NCBI GenBank assembly: GCA_021846395.1
Contig: JAJZXB010000005.1
Location: 62,001-126,000 of the forward strand
Origin: Thermoplasmata archaeon
GTDB lineage: Archaea; Thermoplasmatota; Thermoplasmata; Thermoplasmatales; Thermoplasmataceae
Direction of reading: 5' to 3'
DNA length: 64,000 bases
Of the stretch, positions 56,001 through 62,947 are shown piece by piece; within the stretch, counting starts at the first letter, position 1, and each line of letters opens with the position of its first letter. The position numbers and the translations under genes were made by a program. The notes under the pieces were generated by a model that saw nothing but the letters and a program-made list of their open reading frames with translations, did no database searches and was not told the origin of the DNA.

Positions 56001-56478
56001 TGATGACTCATGCAATTACTCATATGCAGGGGGATTTTATTTAATGGCAAAGAAATTCGGCGCCAATCCAAATTTAATGTTTGAAGATACATTTAATCCA
56101 AATAATCCAAAAGTAAGGACAATGAGGGAAGAAATAGAAAGAACTGCAATAGGTAAATTACTGAATGAAAAATGGATAAATTCACAGAAGAATTTTGGAT
56201 ACAGAGGGGCAACGGAAATGCTTAAAAAAATTGAACATCTGTATGGATGGGGTTCCACCACAGGAATGGTAAATGATAACATATTCAATAATATTTCTGA
56301 AAAATTCATTTTAAATGAAGAAATGAGGGAATGGTTCAAAAAGGAAAACCCCTGGGCTTTAAGTGAAATAACATCAAGGATGATAGAAGCATATAAAAGA
56401 GGAATATGGCATCCTGAGAATGATATTAAGGAAAAACTTGAGGAATCATATTTGGAAATAGAAGGTGAGAATGAATGA
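53062..56478 (+). CDS. cobN: CobN/BchH-type metal chelatase large subunit
   Basis: An 1138-residue chelatase, a little shorter than many CobN proteins (about 1200-1300). Conserved stretches are ADAIIHVGTHGTLEFTPGKG, then LGLSKSCFPEISIGDMPNIY (with family histidines) and SVDPFKIPSHSAWQVGVI. The C-terminus has SYSYAGGF-like NYSYAGGFYLMAKKFGANPN and LYGWGSTTGMVN. Such enzymes insert cobalt or magnesium into a tetrapyrrole with help from AAA partners, which are encoded immediately downstream with a 4-base overlap. No corrin or chlorin genes lie in this window. The ATG fits a TATA box 25 bases upstream. Confidence 0.93.
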   Translation: MKFAVLIGWNGSVIKSFLRAGKETGNEIKIKYPRLDPIDGDFIKFIEESDALFIHHFSGENIYSDILERIEKIITNKKCVIAIDPILSKYSNADKSVIEKVSNYYFYGGYENIKNMVLYIQSLFENVNFEGPKELPFSGIYTPEKKYKTHNKKVGILFYRTAWVDSDTKIVDYIMDELNKYGISAIPVFTNGFGDKSKNVKSAEECINEYFHENGETGVDAIINLLSFSLIKTESKETLINLNVPVFQGLIYYYKEYNEWRDSSGLDVVSSIMSVMLPEIDGTIEPVLVGVIRKIYEDNTVYRELYPVKEQIEYMISRINKWINLKYKNNKDKKIAIILHSGSSFKDLEANIGTATGLDTLNSVANIMKMLEKNDYSLDFIPEDGEALIKRIMEKKALPEGRWTSIENIIEKKGYVDKINYGDYKEILDEIPQDSLSMIKNKWGELNLKRDYMLLNNEFYIPGILSGNVFIGVQPKRITFSDDDNSIRTIHDSETPITYYWLAFYKWIERIFNADAIIHVGTHGTLEFTPGKGLGLSKSCFPEISIGDMPNIYLYSTNVPGEGIIAKRRSYALLLDYITPPTSYDDVPEDINKLEDLIDDYEESEKAENKARESLILKDIKELSDKIGLSIDFNDPHKGTHEIEHRLNLFKDSVISKGLYIFGKNIDDSDISDYVLTSTRFDNSLANKYGKIKASQMINDYLKNKNDIPEFEKNIIKNLRYSPLNEEKNLLRSLNGEFIESAISGSLARGRYDVLPSGRNFYSVDPFKIPSHSAWQVGVILGNKLIENEYKKNDRFPETIGFVLWSTDAYRSDGELISQILFTLGVEPVWQEGSKKVIDVKVIPLNELKRPRIDVVIESSGIVRDNLFNIIELIDNAINKVAMLDEDNGENYIKKHYNEYHHLHRIFSSKPGSYGSGVSNAVESSKWKNHEDLSNVFIEWMGYSYGKNNFGTESKNELKSVSKDIGTIIHKREIDEIDINDDSCNYSYAGGFYLMAKKFGANPNLMFEDTFNPNNPKVRTMREEIERTAIGKLLNEKWINSQKNFGYRGATEMLKKIEHLYGWGSTTGMVNDNIFNNISEKFILNEEMREWFKKENPWALSEITSRMIEAYKRGIWHPENDIKEKLEESYLEIEGENE

Positions 56479-58340
56479 AGATAAAATACTTTCCCTTTTC
56501 TGGAATTTTGGGAAATGACGATATTAAATTGGGCTTGATAATAAATTCAATTGACCCTAAAATCGGAGGATTATTGATTACAGGGCCTAAAGGAATAGGC
56601 AAATCAACAATAGTAAGATCTTTATCGAGGGTATTGCCAGAAATGGATTCAATAAAAGGATGTAAATTCAATTGCACTTTAGATTCTGAGAATTTATGTG
56701 ATGAATGTTCAGAAAAGGCAAAAAATAAAAATTATGAAATAATAAAAAAGAACGTAAATGTTATTACACTGCCCATAAGTTCAACCCTGGACAGAGTTGT
56801 AGGATCTTTAGATATAGGGTCATCATTATCGGGAAAAATAAAATTAAATGAGGGGCTTTTAGGCGAATCAAACAATGGAATTTTATATATAGACGAAGTC
56901 AATTTGCTTGATGATTCAATATCTGATTCAATTTTAGATTCATCATCATCAGGAATAAATATAATAGAAAGAGATGGAATATCTTACGTTCACCCTGCAA
57001 GATTTATTCTTGTTGGAACAATGAACCCGGAGGAGGGGGAATTAAGGCCACAATTGCTTGATAGGTTTGGAATATCCAGTGAGGGAAAAATGCCCGATAA
57101 TCCTGAAGATTTAATAGAAATATCAAGAAGAATCGAGGAATTTGATAATAATCCTGATAAATTCATTAAAAAATATAAAAAATTGGATGAAGAGATCGAA
57201 AAAGATATAATTGAGGCAAAATCAATTTTAAAAGAGGTAGGGATAAGTAATGAAATAATGATGTTTATTTCTAAAATAATTTTGAAGTATAAATTGAGCA
57301 ACAGGGCTATGATATCTGCAGTTAAAGCTGCAAAGGCCATTGCCGCATACAACAAAAGAAAAAATGTTACAATGGAAGATGGAAAAAAGGGTTTAGAATT
57401 CAGTATAAGGCACAGAATTAACGAAAACGATAAAAAGGAAATGGAAAATGATTTAAAAAATAATAATGAAAATCAAAAAGAGGATAATAAAAACTCTGAG
57501 AACCAAGAAAATGGAAATGATGATGGCAATCAAAATAATAAAAACTGGAATAATAATGAAAATCAAAATGAGGATAATAAAAACTCTGAGAACCAAGAAA
57601 ATGGAAATGATGATGAAAATTACAATATAAATAATATAAATGTAGATATTAAATTAAGGAAAAAATACATGTCAAAAACCACAGGAAAAACATCAATTTC
57701 AAATAATTTTAGATATCTGGATAAGAAAAATGGAACCCGTCTTGATATGTATTCCTCTTTAGTAAATATGAAAATAAATAATCGTGATAAAATTGATAAA
57801 TCCGATCTTGTACTTAGAAATACAAAATCAAGGGGTTCTATTCCAATAATAATCGGAATAGATTCGAGTACTTCCATGGGGTTCAATAAAAGAATAAAAA
57901 ATTCAATGTATATTTCAGAACTTTTATTAAAAAAATCCTATCTGCTTAGAAGCATGGTTGCTCTGGTTTCTTTTTCTGGAACTGATTCAAAGGTTTTAAT
58001 GAATTTTTCAAGGAATTTTCCAAAATTAAATCAAAAATTAAGATCGTTAAAAAGCGGAGGAAAAACACCTCTCTCCTCAGGCCTCAATCTTATGTATAAA
58101 TTATCTTTATATTCAAAGGAAAGGACTTTATCATTTCTATTCACAGATGGAAGGGGAAATGTATCTATTTCTGGGAATAATAAAATGGACATTATAAAGT
58201 ATTCATCTCTTTTAGGCAAATATTCTGATGTTTACATAATAAATGAAGAAAAGGGATTTTTACCCACATTTAATGATAAAATAATTGAATATTCAAAGGG
58301 CAAAATGATAAATGATGTAAAAAATATAAAAATTAGTTAA
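56475..58340 (+). CDS. Chelatase AAA/VWA subunit (ChlI-ChlD fusion)
   Basis: A 621-residue protein combining a MoxR/ChlI-like AAA+ ATPase (residues 1-300) and a C-terminal VWA domain (about 450-621). P-loop is TGPKGIGKSTIVRSLSRV, and Walker B ILYIDEVNLLDDS. Sensor I is RFILVGTMNPEEG and the finger RPQLLDRFG. The VWA MIDAS motif is GIDSSTSMGF. A CKFNC, then CDEC cysteine set lies near residue 65. Between domains is a 60-residue low-complexity Asn/Glu/Asp linker built of two 30-residue repeats. It powers the CobN-like chelatase. Confidence 0.93.
   Translation: MKIKYFPFSGILGNDDIKLGLIINSIDPKIGGLLITGPKGIGKSTIVRSLSRVLPEMDSIKGCKFNCTLDSENLCDECSEKAKNKNYEIIKKNVNVITLPISSTLDRVVGSLDIGSSLSGKIKLNEGLLGESNNGILYIDEVNLLDDSISDSILDSSSSGINIIERDGISYVHPARFILVGTMNPEEGELRPQLLDRFGISSEGKMPDNPEDLIEISRRIEEFDNNPDKFIKKYKKLDEEIEKDIIEAKSILKEVGISNEIMMFISKIILKYKLSNRAMISAVKAAKAIAAYNKRKNVTMEDGKKGLEFSIRHRINENDKKEMENDLKNNNENQKEDNKNSENQENGNDDGNQNNKNWNNNENQNEDNKNSENQENGNDDENYNINNINVDIKLRKKYMSKTTGKTSISNNFRYLDKKNGTRLDMYSSLVNMKINNRDKIDKSDLVLRNTKSRGSIPIIIGIDSSTSMGFNKRIKNSMYISELLLKKSYLLRSMVALVSFSGTDSKVLMNFSRNFPKLNQKLRSLKSGGKTPLSSGLNLMYKLSLYSKERTLSFLFTDGRGNVSISGNNKMDIIKYSSLLGKYSDVYIINEEKGFLPTFNDKIIEYSKGKMINDVKNIKIS
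57462..57615 (+). repeat. Two 64-base direct repeats, 90-base period, in the chelatase linker
   Basis: Units at 57462-57525 and 57552-57615 differ at a single base by eye. They encode the repeated linker NENQxEDNKNSENQENGND. The near identity indicates a recent duplication, and slippage could change the linker length. Confidence 0.85.
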
Positions 58341-58361
58341 ATATAAAAATAAATAAGATAA

Positions 58362-59414
58362 ATGGATAGTGTAACTATGACAGATGAAATTCCAGAAAAA
58401 AGGACGGAACATCCATATTTTATGTATGAAATGATAAAAGATATACCAAACGGTTTAGAAAAAACAAAAAAGGCCATGGAAGAATTTGACTATTCATTTA
58501 TTCAAGGCCCATTGACTTTTACAGGTAATGGCACAGCATATCATTCTGAATATATTGGTTCACAATTTTTAAGTAAAACTGGGCTTGATTATAAGGTTAT
58601 TCAATCTTACGAACTTTTGAATTATTCTACCCCATCTTTCGGAACCGTTGTTGGTGTGTCCCATAGCGGAAAAACAAAATCAACAATGGATTCATTAAAA
58701 TATATGAAAAAATATGCCTTTGTCCTGGGCATAACCCATTATAAAGGCACTCCAATTGAGAAAATTTCTGATAAATCAATAATCATAGATTCTGAAGATA
58801 AATCCTTATGCAATACAAAGGCCTTTTTTGATGGTGCAATAGCGTCCATGTATATATCCCAATATTATTCTGGAATAAATATAGATATTAATGAGATAAT
58901 AAATAAAATTGGTGATAATGTTAAAAAAATGGAAAATAGTGTGAAAGAAATAGCTTCTAATTTAGGATGTGTCAATAATATATTTGTTCTTGGGTCTGGC
59001 CCAAACCATGCTGTGGCAAGGGAAGTTGCCCAGAAATTAAAAGAGGCAACACATGTTCACAGTGAAGGCATTGAATTGGAAGAATTCAATCATGGATGCA
59101 CCTCCATTATAGATGACAAATCATTATTAATTTTGATAAATGATGGATATAACAATGAAAGATCGGATGAAATTGTAAAAGCATGTAAATTCACTGGCAC
59201 AAAAACATTTACCCTAAACGGCAATGGAGATTACAATATAGATATGGATTCTTTGGGTGATTTATACTTGGACCCAATACTAAATGTTGTGCCTTTGTAT
59301 TATTTTTCTTATTTTATGTCTCTGGAAAAAGGTGTAAATCCCGATTTATTGAGATTCGACGATAAAAAATATCTTAATTTCGACAATACAATATTTCCAC
59401 CAGGGTCCCATTGA
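58362..59414 (+). CDS. Double-SIS phosphosugar isomerase-like protein (GlmS C-terminal type)
   Basis: A 350-residue protein with two sugar isomerase (SIS) domains. The first has FTGNGTAYHSEYIGSQFL and the phosphate-binding VGVSHSGKTKSTMDSL. The second has VLGSGPNHAVAREVAQKLKE, followed by EGIELEEFNHG, like the glucosamine-6-phosphate synthase isomerase half. No glutaminase domain is present, so it may be an aldose-ketose isomerase or a deaminase of the AgaS/GlmD kind. The start may be 58362 or the ATG at 58377. It follows the chelatase genes by 21 bases on the same strand, an unexplained association. Confidence 0.88.
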   Translation: MDSVTMTDEIPEKRTEHPYFMYEMIKDIPNGLEKTKKAMEEFDYSFIQGPLTFTGNGTAYHSEYIGSQFLSKTGLDYKVIQSYELLNYSTPSFGTVVGVSHSGKTKSTMDSLKYMKKYAFVLGITHYKGTPIEKISDKSIIIDSEDKSLCNTKAFFDGAIASMYISQYYSGINIDINEIINKIGDNVKKMENSVKEIASNLGCVNNIFVLGSGPNHAVAREVAQKLKEATHVHSEGIELEEFNHGCTSIIDDKSLLILINDGYNNERSDEIVKACKFTGTKTFTLNGNGDYNIDMDSLGDLYLDPILNVVPLYYFSYFMSLEKGVNPDLLRFDDKKYLNFDNTIFPPGSH

Positions 59415-59590
59415 TATAAAATAATATAGTTCCTCAACTTTTGCAATGGCAACCATGGGATTTTATTTCCCAGATATCATGAAAATCGGACATTAAAATT
59501 TTTGCAAAGAGGTGTGAAAAGATAAAATGTTTTTTAACAAATCACTCCCTTAATTTGATTGAATATAGATGGATCATTTCATTTGAAGTC

Positions 59591-60028
59591 CTAACTGGTT
59601 ATGAGTGATTTAACTGGGTGGCCAATGTACTCTTTCTTATTCATCTCGGATATATTAATCATAGAAAGTGTCTTGCTCGCTAATTCCCATCCATCGAGTC
59701 CCTCAAATTCCTTCAATATTTTATCCACTATTACACGGGTTTGGTTATCCAACTTTGGTACATTTTTTACACTCAGTACTCGTTGATTATTCTCAGACAC
59801 CTCATTATTTTTAATTAAATATAACAGTGCATTATAAACTTCAAAACTGAATACCCCGTAACTGTATATAATAAAATTCAGGTTTAATTGTCCATTTTTC
59901 CTAAGTTTTCTTTTAATAGGATCGTAGTGATCAATAAGAAAGGTTAATTTCATTAGTTTAAGCCTATCGGAACCGGGAGTATTCCCTATAATATATTTAA
60001 GAATATCAGAATTAATTTTTCCTTTCAT
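59591..60028 (-). CDS. Panacea/SocA-like (DUF4065-type) protein, possible antitoxin
   Basis: A 145-residue protein. LKLMKLTFLIDHYDPIKRKL, then NFIIYSYGVFSFEVYNALLY resemble the Panacea (DUF4065) core, where KLLYLAD, then YGP and VY are conserved. The C-terminal LKEFEGLDGWELASKTL fits the family's LSAWELSELTH segment. Panacea proteins act as antitoxins against many unrelated toxins. A small nuclease-like gene lies just upstream on the same strand, with a 126-base gap. The assignment is by pattern only. Confidence 0.6.
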   Translation of the reverse strand: MKGKINSDILKYIIGNTPGSDRLKLMKLTFLIDHYDPIKRKLRKNGQLNLNFIIYSYGVFSFEVYNALLYLIKNNEVSENNQRVLSVKNVPKLDNQTRVIVDKILKEFEGLDGWELASKTLSMINISEMNKKEYIGHPVKSLITS

Positions 60029-60154
60029 AGCCTAGACCTCATTTATTCTCATAACTAAATTGTTAATAAGCGTTTGCAAAGAGTGAGTGCTGGTTTGGAA
60101 ACTGCCGATATAAAATTCAAAATGTTTTGGTATTGTTTTACCCTCCTTTAAAGC

Positions 60155-60442
60155 TTAAAACAAGCTTCTATATCCATTTACAGCCCAATTAAAATGATCC
60201 GTTTTGTATTGGTCTTCCTTTTTGAATATGAAAAACATTAAGACAGTATCTACTTCGTTTGTCGTGTTTGGATATTTTTTACTTGTTTCTTCAATATAGT
60301 TATAAATCTGTCCACTCGTAACTATTCTTTTAACTTCAAGTGCTAATTTTTTGTCGTAAAGGTATACATCGGCTAATTGCCCTGTTTTGAGTTTACGTTC
60401 CGAGTAAGATTTAATCCCTTTTCCATTTAAGTATTCTTCCAA
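60155..60442 (-). CDS. Small PD-(D/E)XK nuclease-like protein
   Basis: A 95-residue protein starting at TTG 60442; a TGA lies three codons upstream in frame, so little extension is possible. GQLADVYLYDKKLALEVKRI has the D-x(n)-E-x-K catalytic signature of PD-(D/E)XK nucleases (D25, E36, K38), and the N-terminal helix with SERKL could supply the first glutamate. The family is usually longer, so it may be a minimal domain or a truncated gene. Neighbouring the Panacea-like gene, it is the likely toxin or effector if this pair is a module. Confidence 0.55.
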   Translation of the reverse strand: MEEYLNGKGIKSYSERKLKTGQLADVYLYDKKLALEVKRIVTSGQIYNYIEETSKKYPNTTNEVDTVLMFFIFKKEDQYKTDHFNWAVNGYRSLF

Positions 60443-60516
60443 GACATTTCAAGAACGCAATGTGAACAAGGTATATTACGCAAAATAAGAAATTGAGGAT
60501 TAAAATGAGTGTAAAT

Positions 60517-60540
60517 AATTGTAAAAATATATATACAATT
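60517..60540. promoter_or_regulatory. Operator-like inverted repeat over the vapB promoter
   Basis: AATTGTA (60517-60523) and TACAATT (60534-60540) are a perfect inverted repeat around a TATA-like aaatatata. The vapB ATG at 60557 is about 27 bases downstream, so the repeat covers the TATA box. VapB antitoxins of the ribbon-helix-helix type repress their own operon at such sites. Confidence 0.55.
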
Positions 60541-60556
60541 TTAATATTTGTAATAC

Positions 60557-60805
60557 ATGAGTGGAATTGTAAGCATTAGATTATCTGAAGATACTTTAAA
60601 TGTTATTAATGAGTTAATTTTATATAAAATCGTTAAAAATAAAACAGAGGCTGTTAATTATATAATGGAACATGGACTTAATTATGTTAATCAGAAAATT
60701 AAAAAGAAGAAAAAAACAGAAGAATTATTAAACATATACCTGCACAATGGTTTACCTGAATTGCCTGCAAACTTGTCAGATAGGTCAATAAAAGAGAGAG
60801 AATAA
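60557..60805 (+). CDS. vapB: VapB-type antitoxin, ribbon-helix-helix
   Basis: An 82-residue protein. The N-terminal SGIVSIRLSEDTLNVINELI is a ribbon-helix-helix DNA-binding start; the lysine-rich middle (NQKIKKKKKTEEL) and an extended C-terminus would wrap the toxin. The stop and the VapC start share a base (TAATG), the usual toxin-antitoxin layout. Confidence 0.85.
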   Translation: MSGIVSIRLSEDTLNVINELILYKIVKNKTEAVNYIMEHGLNYVNQKIKKKKKTEELLNIYLHNGLPELPANLSDRSIKERE

Positions 60806-61218
60806 TGGAATATATAGATACAAATATCCTAATTTCAATAATAGATAAGAATGACAAAAAATATGTCATGGCAAATAATTTAATAAAAAATTATCATAAT
60901 AAGGTTATTACGGAATTAAATTTGATGGAAATGAATAGTGTTTTGTCCAGAATAGATATAAGTCAAGAGGAAATAGAAGCTCTGATAAAATATTTATTTA
61001 TTAAAACGGATATAAAGCTTATTAGTTTGAATTTTAGTGAATCGTTGGGAAAAGCCGAAGAAATAGTGAATACAGTTAAATTAAAAACATTGGATTGTAT
61101 GCATATAGCTAATGCCATAATCCTGAATGCTTCAAAATTTATAACTTTTGATGAGGATTTTAAAAAAAAGAGAGCATCTATAAAAAAATATGGATTAGAA
61201 ATAATAAATCCAGTATAA
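60805..61218 (+). CDS. vapC: VapC-type PIN-domain toxin ribonuclease
   Basis: A 137-residue PIN protein. Acidic residues of the Mg site are visible: EYIDTNILISIID, ITELNLMEMNSVL, KTLDCMHIANAIIL and KFITFDEDFKKK. It would cleave RNA (tRNA or rRNA in known cases) when freed of VapB. All acids are present, so it is likely active. Confidence 0.9.
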   Translation: MEYIDTNILISIIDKNDKKYVMANNLIKNYHNKVITELNLMEMNSVLSRIDISQEEIEALIKYLFIKTDIKLISLNFSESLGKAEEIVNTVKLKTLDCMHIANAIILNASKFITFDEDFKKKRASIKKYGLEIINPV

Positions 61219-61337
61219 ATTATCCTATATCGGGTTTCATAAAATTTCCAGAAAATGGCTATAAACACAAAATATATTTTAATTATGATTTTTAATTCAA
61301 ATAAGTTATTTATATTAATAAATAATAAGGTAGTGTT

Positions 61338-61479
61338 GGAAGCATGGGGTAGTCAGGTATCCTAGAGGGCTCCAGTCAGTTTGTGATTAGCTAAAGGTCA
61401 TCTGATTTCATGATGAATGACTGGAACGATGAAACATGGAAGAGACCCTTAGATCTGGGTTCAAATCCCAGTGCTTCCA
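61338..61479 (+). tRNA. tRNA-Trp (anticodon CCA) with intron
   Basis: The acceptor GGAAGCA pairs with TGCTTCC, with discriminator A at 61479 and no encoded CCA. The anticodon stem GAGGG/CCCTT brackets the loop CTCCAG...A with anticodon CCA at 61372-61374. A 69-base intron (61376-61444) lies after position 37, the standard archaeal place. The T arm is CTGGG-TTCAAAT-CCCAG. The D arm is GGGG-based with a G-T closing pair. Confidence 0.93.
61376..61444 (+). ncRNA. tRNA-Trp intron with box C/D guide RNA architecture
   Basis: In order the intron holds GTGATTA (61383-61389, box C-like), a 12-base guide, CTGA (61402-61405, box D'), ATGATGA (61410-61416, box C'), a second 12-base guide, and ATGA (61429-61432, degenerate box D). 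By the box-plus-five rule the first guide points to position 39 (C at 61446; 8 of 9 pairs). The second points to the anticodon wobble base C34 (61372; TGACTGGA pairs perfectly with TCCAGTCA). Positions 34 and 39 are the known targets of the tRNA-Trp intron guide of Haloferax. Confidence 0.7.
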
Positions 61480-61488
61480 TCATTGACG

Positions 61489-61507
61489 GAAGCACTTTTT
61501 GTGCTTC
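61489..61507 (+). terminator. Hairpin after tRNA-Trp
   Basis: GAAGCAC (61489-61495), TTTTT and GTGCTTC (61501-61507) form a perfect hairpin with a T loop. The right arm repeats the 3' end of the tRNA (GTGCTTC at 61471-61477), so it might instead be the footprint of site-specific integration. Confidence 0.45.
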
Positions 61508-61518
61508 TATTTTCATTT

Positions 61519-62283
61519 CTAAACATCGTTAACATCACCTTCTTCATCATTGCCAGATTTTGTGGGGATTTGAACCCACTTCTTAACCCCTTTATTTTCA
61601 GCTGTTTCTGACTTAGGAAAAACATCATTTTCCATTGTGCTGTATAACTCGTTTATTTCCTTCTGAACTTCAGAACCCATCATATGCGTATACCTTGTAG
61701 TTGACGCTATGTCAGAGTGCCCTAAATGGATCTGGATTTTTCTTATGTCTATTCCTGACCGTAGGAGACGAGTTGCACAAAAATGACGCAATGCGTGGGG
61801 ATGTAGCTCTTTTAGGTCTGCCGCTATCCCAAGCTCCTTTATGTATTTTCTTACCATTGCCGGTGTAAGCCGTCCGTATTCTCCAGTAAACAATGTCCTT
61901 TATTTTTCCTGTAATTTGCAATATAAAAATGTATCATGTCAAGAGTACCGGTGGAAAGGGCAACAACCCTGTTCTTTTCCTTCTTGGAGACCTTATGAAT
62001 ATGCCTTTGTCAGATGCATCTGGAATGTTTATCATGACAAGTTCAGATACACGCATACCACCTTCTGCGAAAGCACGATTTCCAGCCTGAGGCTTTTCTT
62101 CATCCTTCCATTTTCAAGCTGTTTTGCGTAGTAATTGTAGATTTGCTGGGAATCTAAGTTAAACATGTCCCAGTCCCTAGATGAAAAACAAGTTATCCTC
62201 CTGGAAGTTCTTAACAGTGTTTCCCTTGAATATCTGTCAAGCATTTTTATTCTGAGGCCTTCCAATGATTGTTTAAGGTTCAT
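61519..62283 (-). pseudogene. Tyrosine recombinase/integrase, frameshifted
   Basis: Three frames together rebuild one recombinase. The N-terminal part from 62283 (MNLKQSLEGLRIKMLDRYSR) resembles a core-binding domain. The middle (62090-61930 in another frame) has AFAEGGMRVSELVMINI with the first catalytic arginine. The C-terminal part (61893-61519) has HPHALRHFCATRLL (H-x-x-R), IHLGHSDIASTT and RYTHM with the tyrosine. All catalytic residues survive but at least two frame breaks occur. It sits next to tRNA-Trp, a common target, pointing toward it. It is either a decayed integrase of a mobile element or an old XerA-like gene. Confidence 0.8.
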
Positions 62284-62422
62284 CTTTTCGCCTTTTTACA
62301 TCACGAACTAAGAAAAAGTTACTTTCACTTAAAATTCCAAGCCTATTATTCCAGTCTGTTAAAACTATTCCATTTCCTTCCATGTTATTATGAAGCCTAA
62401 CTGGACGCTCTGGCCGTAATAT

Positions 62423-62596
62423 CTACCTAGAAATGTCATAAATCAGCACCATTTCAACGCGGGTTTTGACTATCTTTATGACTCTTACAAGAAGGTAGTC
62501 ACCATGTTCTATTTTATATTGCTCTCTCAGTGCAAATGGAATTTGCGCCCTGCCCAGTGCTCCTATTCTTAGCGGAATTTCTATTTGTTGTTTAAT
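62423..62596 (-). CDS. AbrB/SpoVT-like small DNA-binding protein without a standard start codon
   Basis: The minus strand reads QIEIPLRIGALGRAQIPFAL, then REQYKIEHGDYLLVRVIKI, to a stop at 62423. This is the swapped-hairpin AbrB pattern (GxxGRxxIPxxxRxxxxxxxGD). No ATG, GTG or TTG precedes it in frame after the TAA at about 62605. The first possible codon is ATT at 62596, which lies near the expected transcription start for a TATA box at 62620-62630. Either an ATT start is used, or the gene lost its true start and is dead. It is divergent from the wHTH gene. Confidence 0.45.
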   Translation of the reverse strand: MKQQIEIPLRIGALGRAQIPFALREQYKIEHGDYLLVRVIKIVKTRVEMVLIYDISR

Positions 62597-62609
62597 GCAA
62601 TATTAACAA

Positions 62610-62650
62610 TTCAAAGTTGCATAAAAATGTTTGCCTATTTCAACTTTGAA
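62610..62650. promoter_or_regulatory. Inverted repeat between two divergent regulators
   Basis: TTCAAAGTTG (62610-62619) and CAACTTTGAA (62641-62650) are a perfect 10-base inverted repeat with a 21-base spacer. It overlaps the TATA of the AbrB-like gene. Just beyond, GTATGTTAATAGTTAATATAC (62659-62679) is a near-palindrome with repeated GTTAATA, over the TATA box of the wHTH gene. These look like operators for one or both regulators. Confidence 0.55.
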
Positions 62651-62699
62651 TGTTATATGTATGTTAATAGTTAATATACTTTGTTAATACCTTATTTCA

Positions 62700-62945
62700 A
62701 TGTTGAAAGATGATTTTTCATTTGATGCAAAATCTAAAATTATTTTGTATTTGCTTGAGAACGGTGAATCAAAGAAAACAGATCTTCTTGGCATAACAAC
62801 TATGCATACCATTGAAAAGAGTTTACGGGAACTTGAATCGAATGGTTATATAAAAGTTGATGAAATATTCCATAGTAGAAGAACTTATATTATTATCCTC
62901 ACGCAGAAAGGCAAGGCACTAGCTATCCAGTTAAGGAAAGTCTAG
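62700..62945 (+). CDS. Winged-helix DNA-binding protein
   Basis: An 81-residue winged helix: AKSKIILYLLENGESKKTDL, TTMHTIEKSLRELESNGYIK, then the wing RRTYIIILTQKGKALA. It resembles MarR/PadR-like or archaeal plasmid regulators. The ATG lies 26 bases after a TATA-like stretch (leaderless). It probably acts at the operators upstream, and at 62948 is followed closely by the zinc-ribbon gene. Confidence 0.82.
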   Translation: MLKDDFSFDAKSKIILYLLENGESKKTDLLGITTMHTIEKSLRELESNGYIKVDEIFHSRRTYIIILTQKGKALAIQLRKV

Positions 62946-62947
62946 GG

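Noticed and set aside
57462-57615. CRISPR-like repeat pair
   Set aside because: The repeats are coding, only two in number, and continuous with the protein frame; no CRISPR array was seen anywhere in the window.
61480-61510. Firm attachment site after tRNA-Trp
   Set aside because: Only seven bases repeat the tRNA end and they form a hairpin better explained as a terminator.
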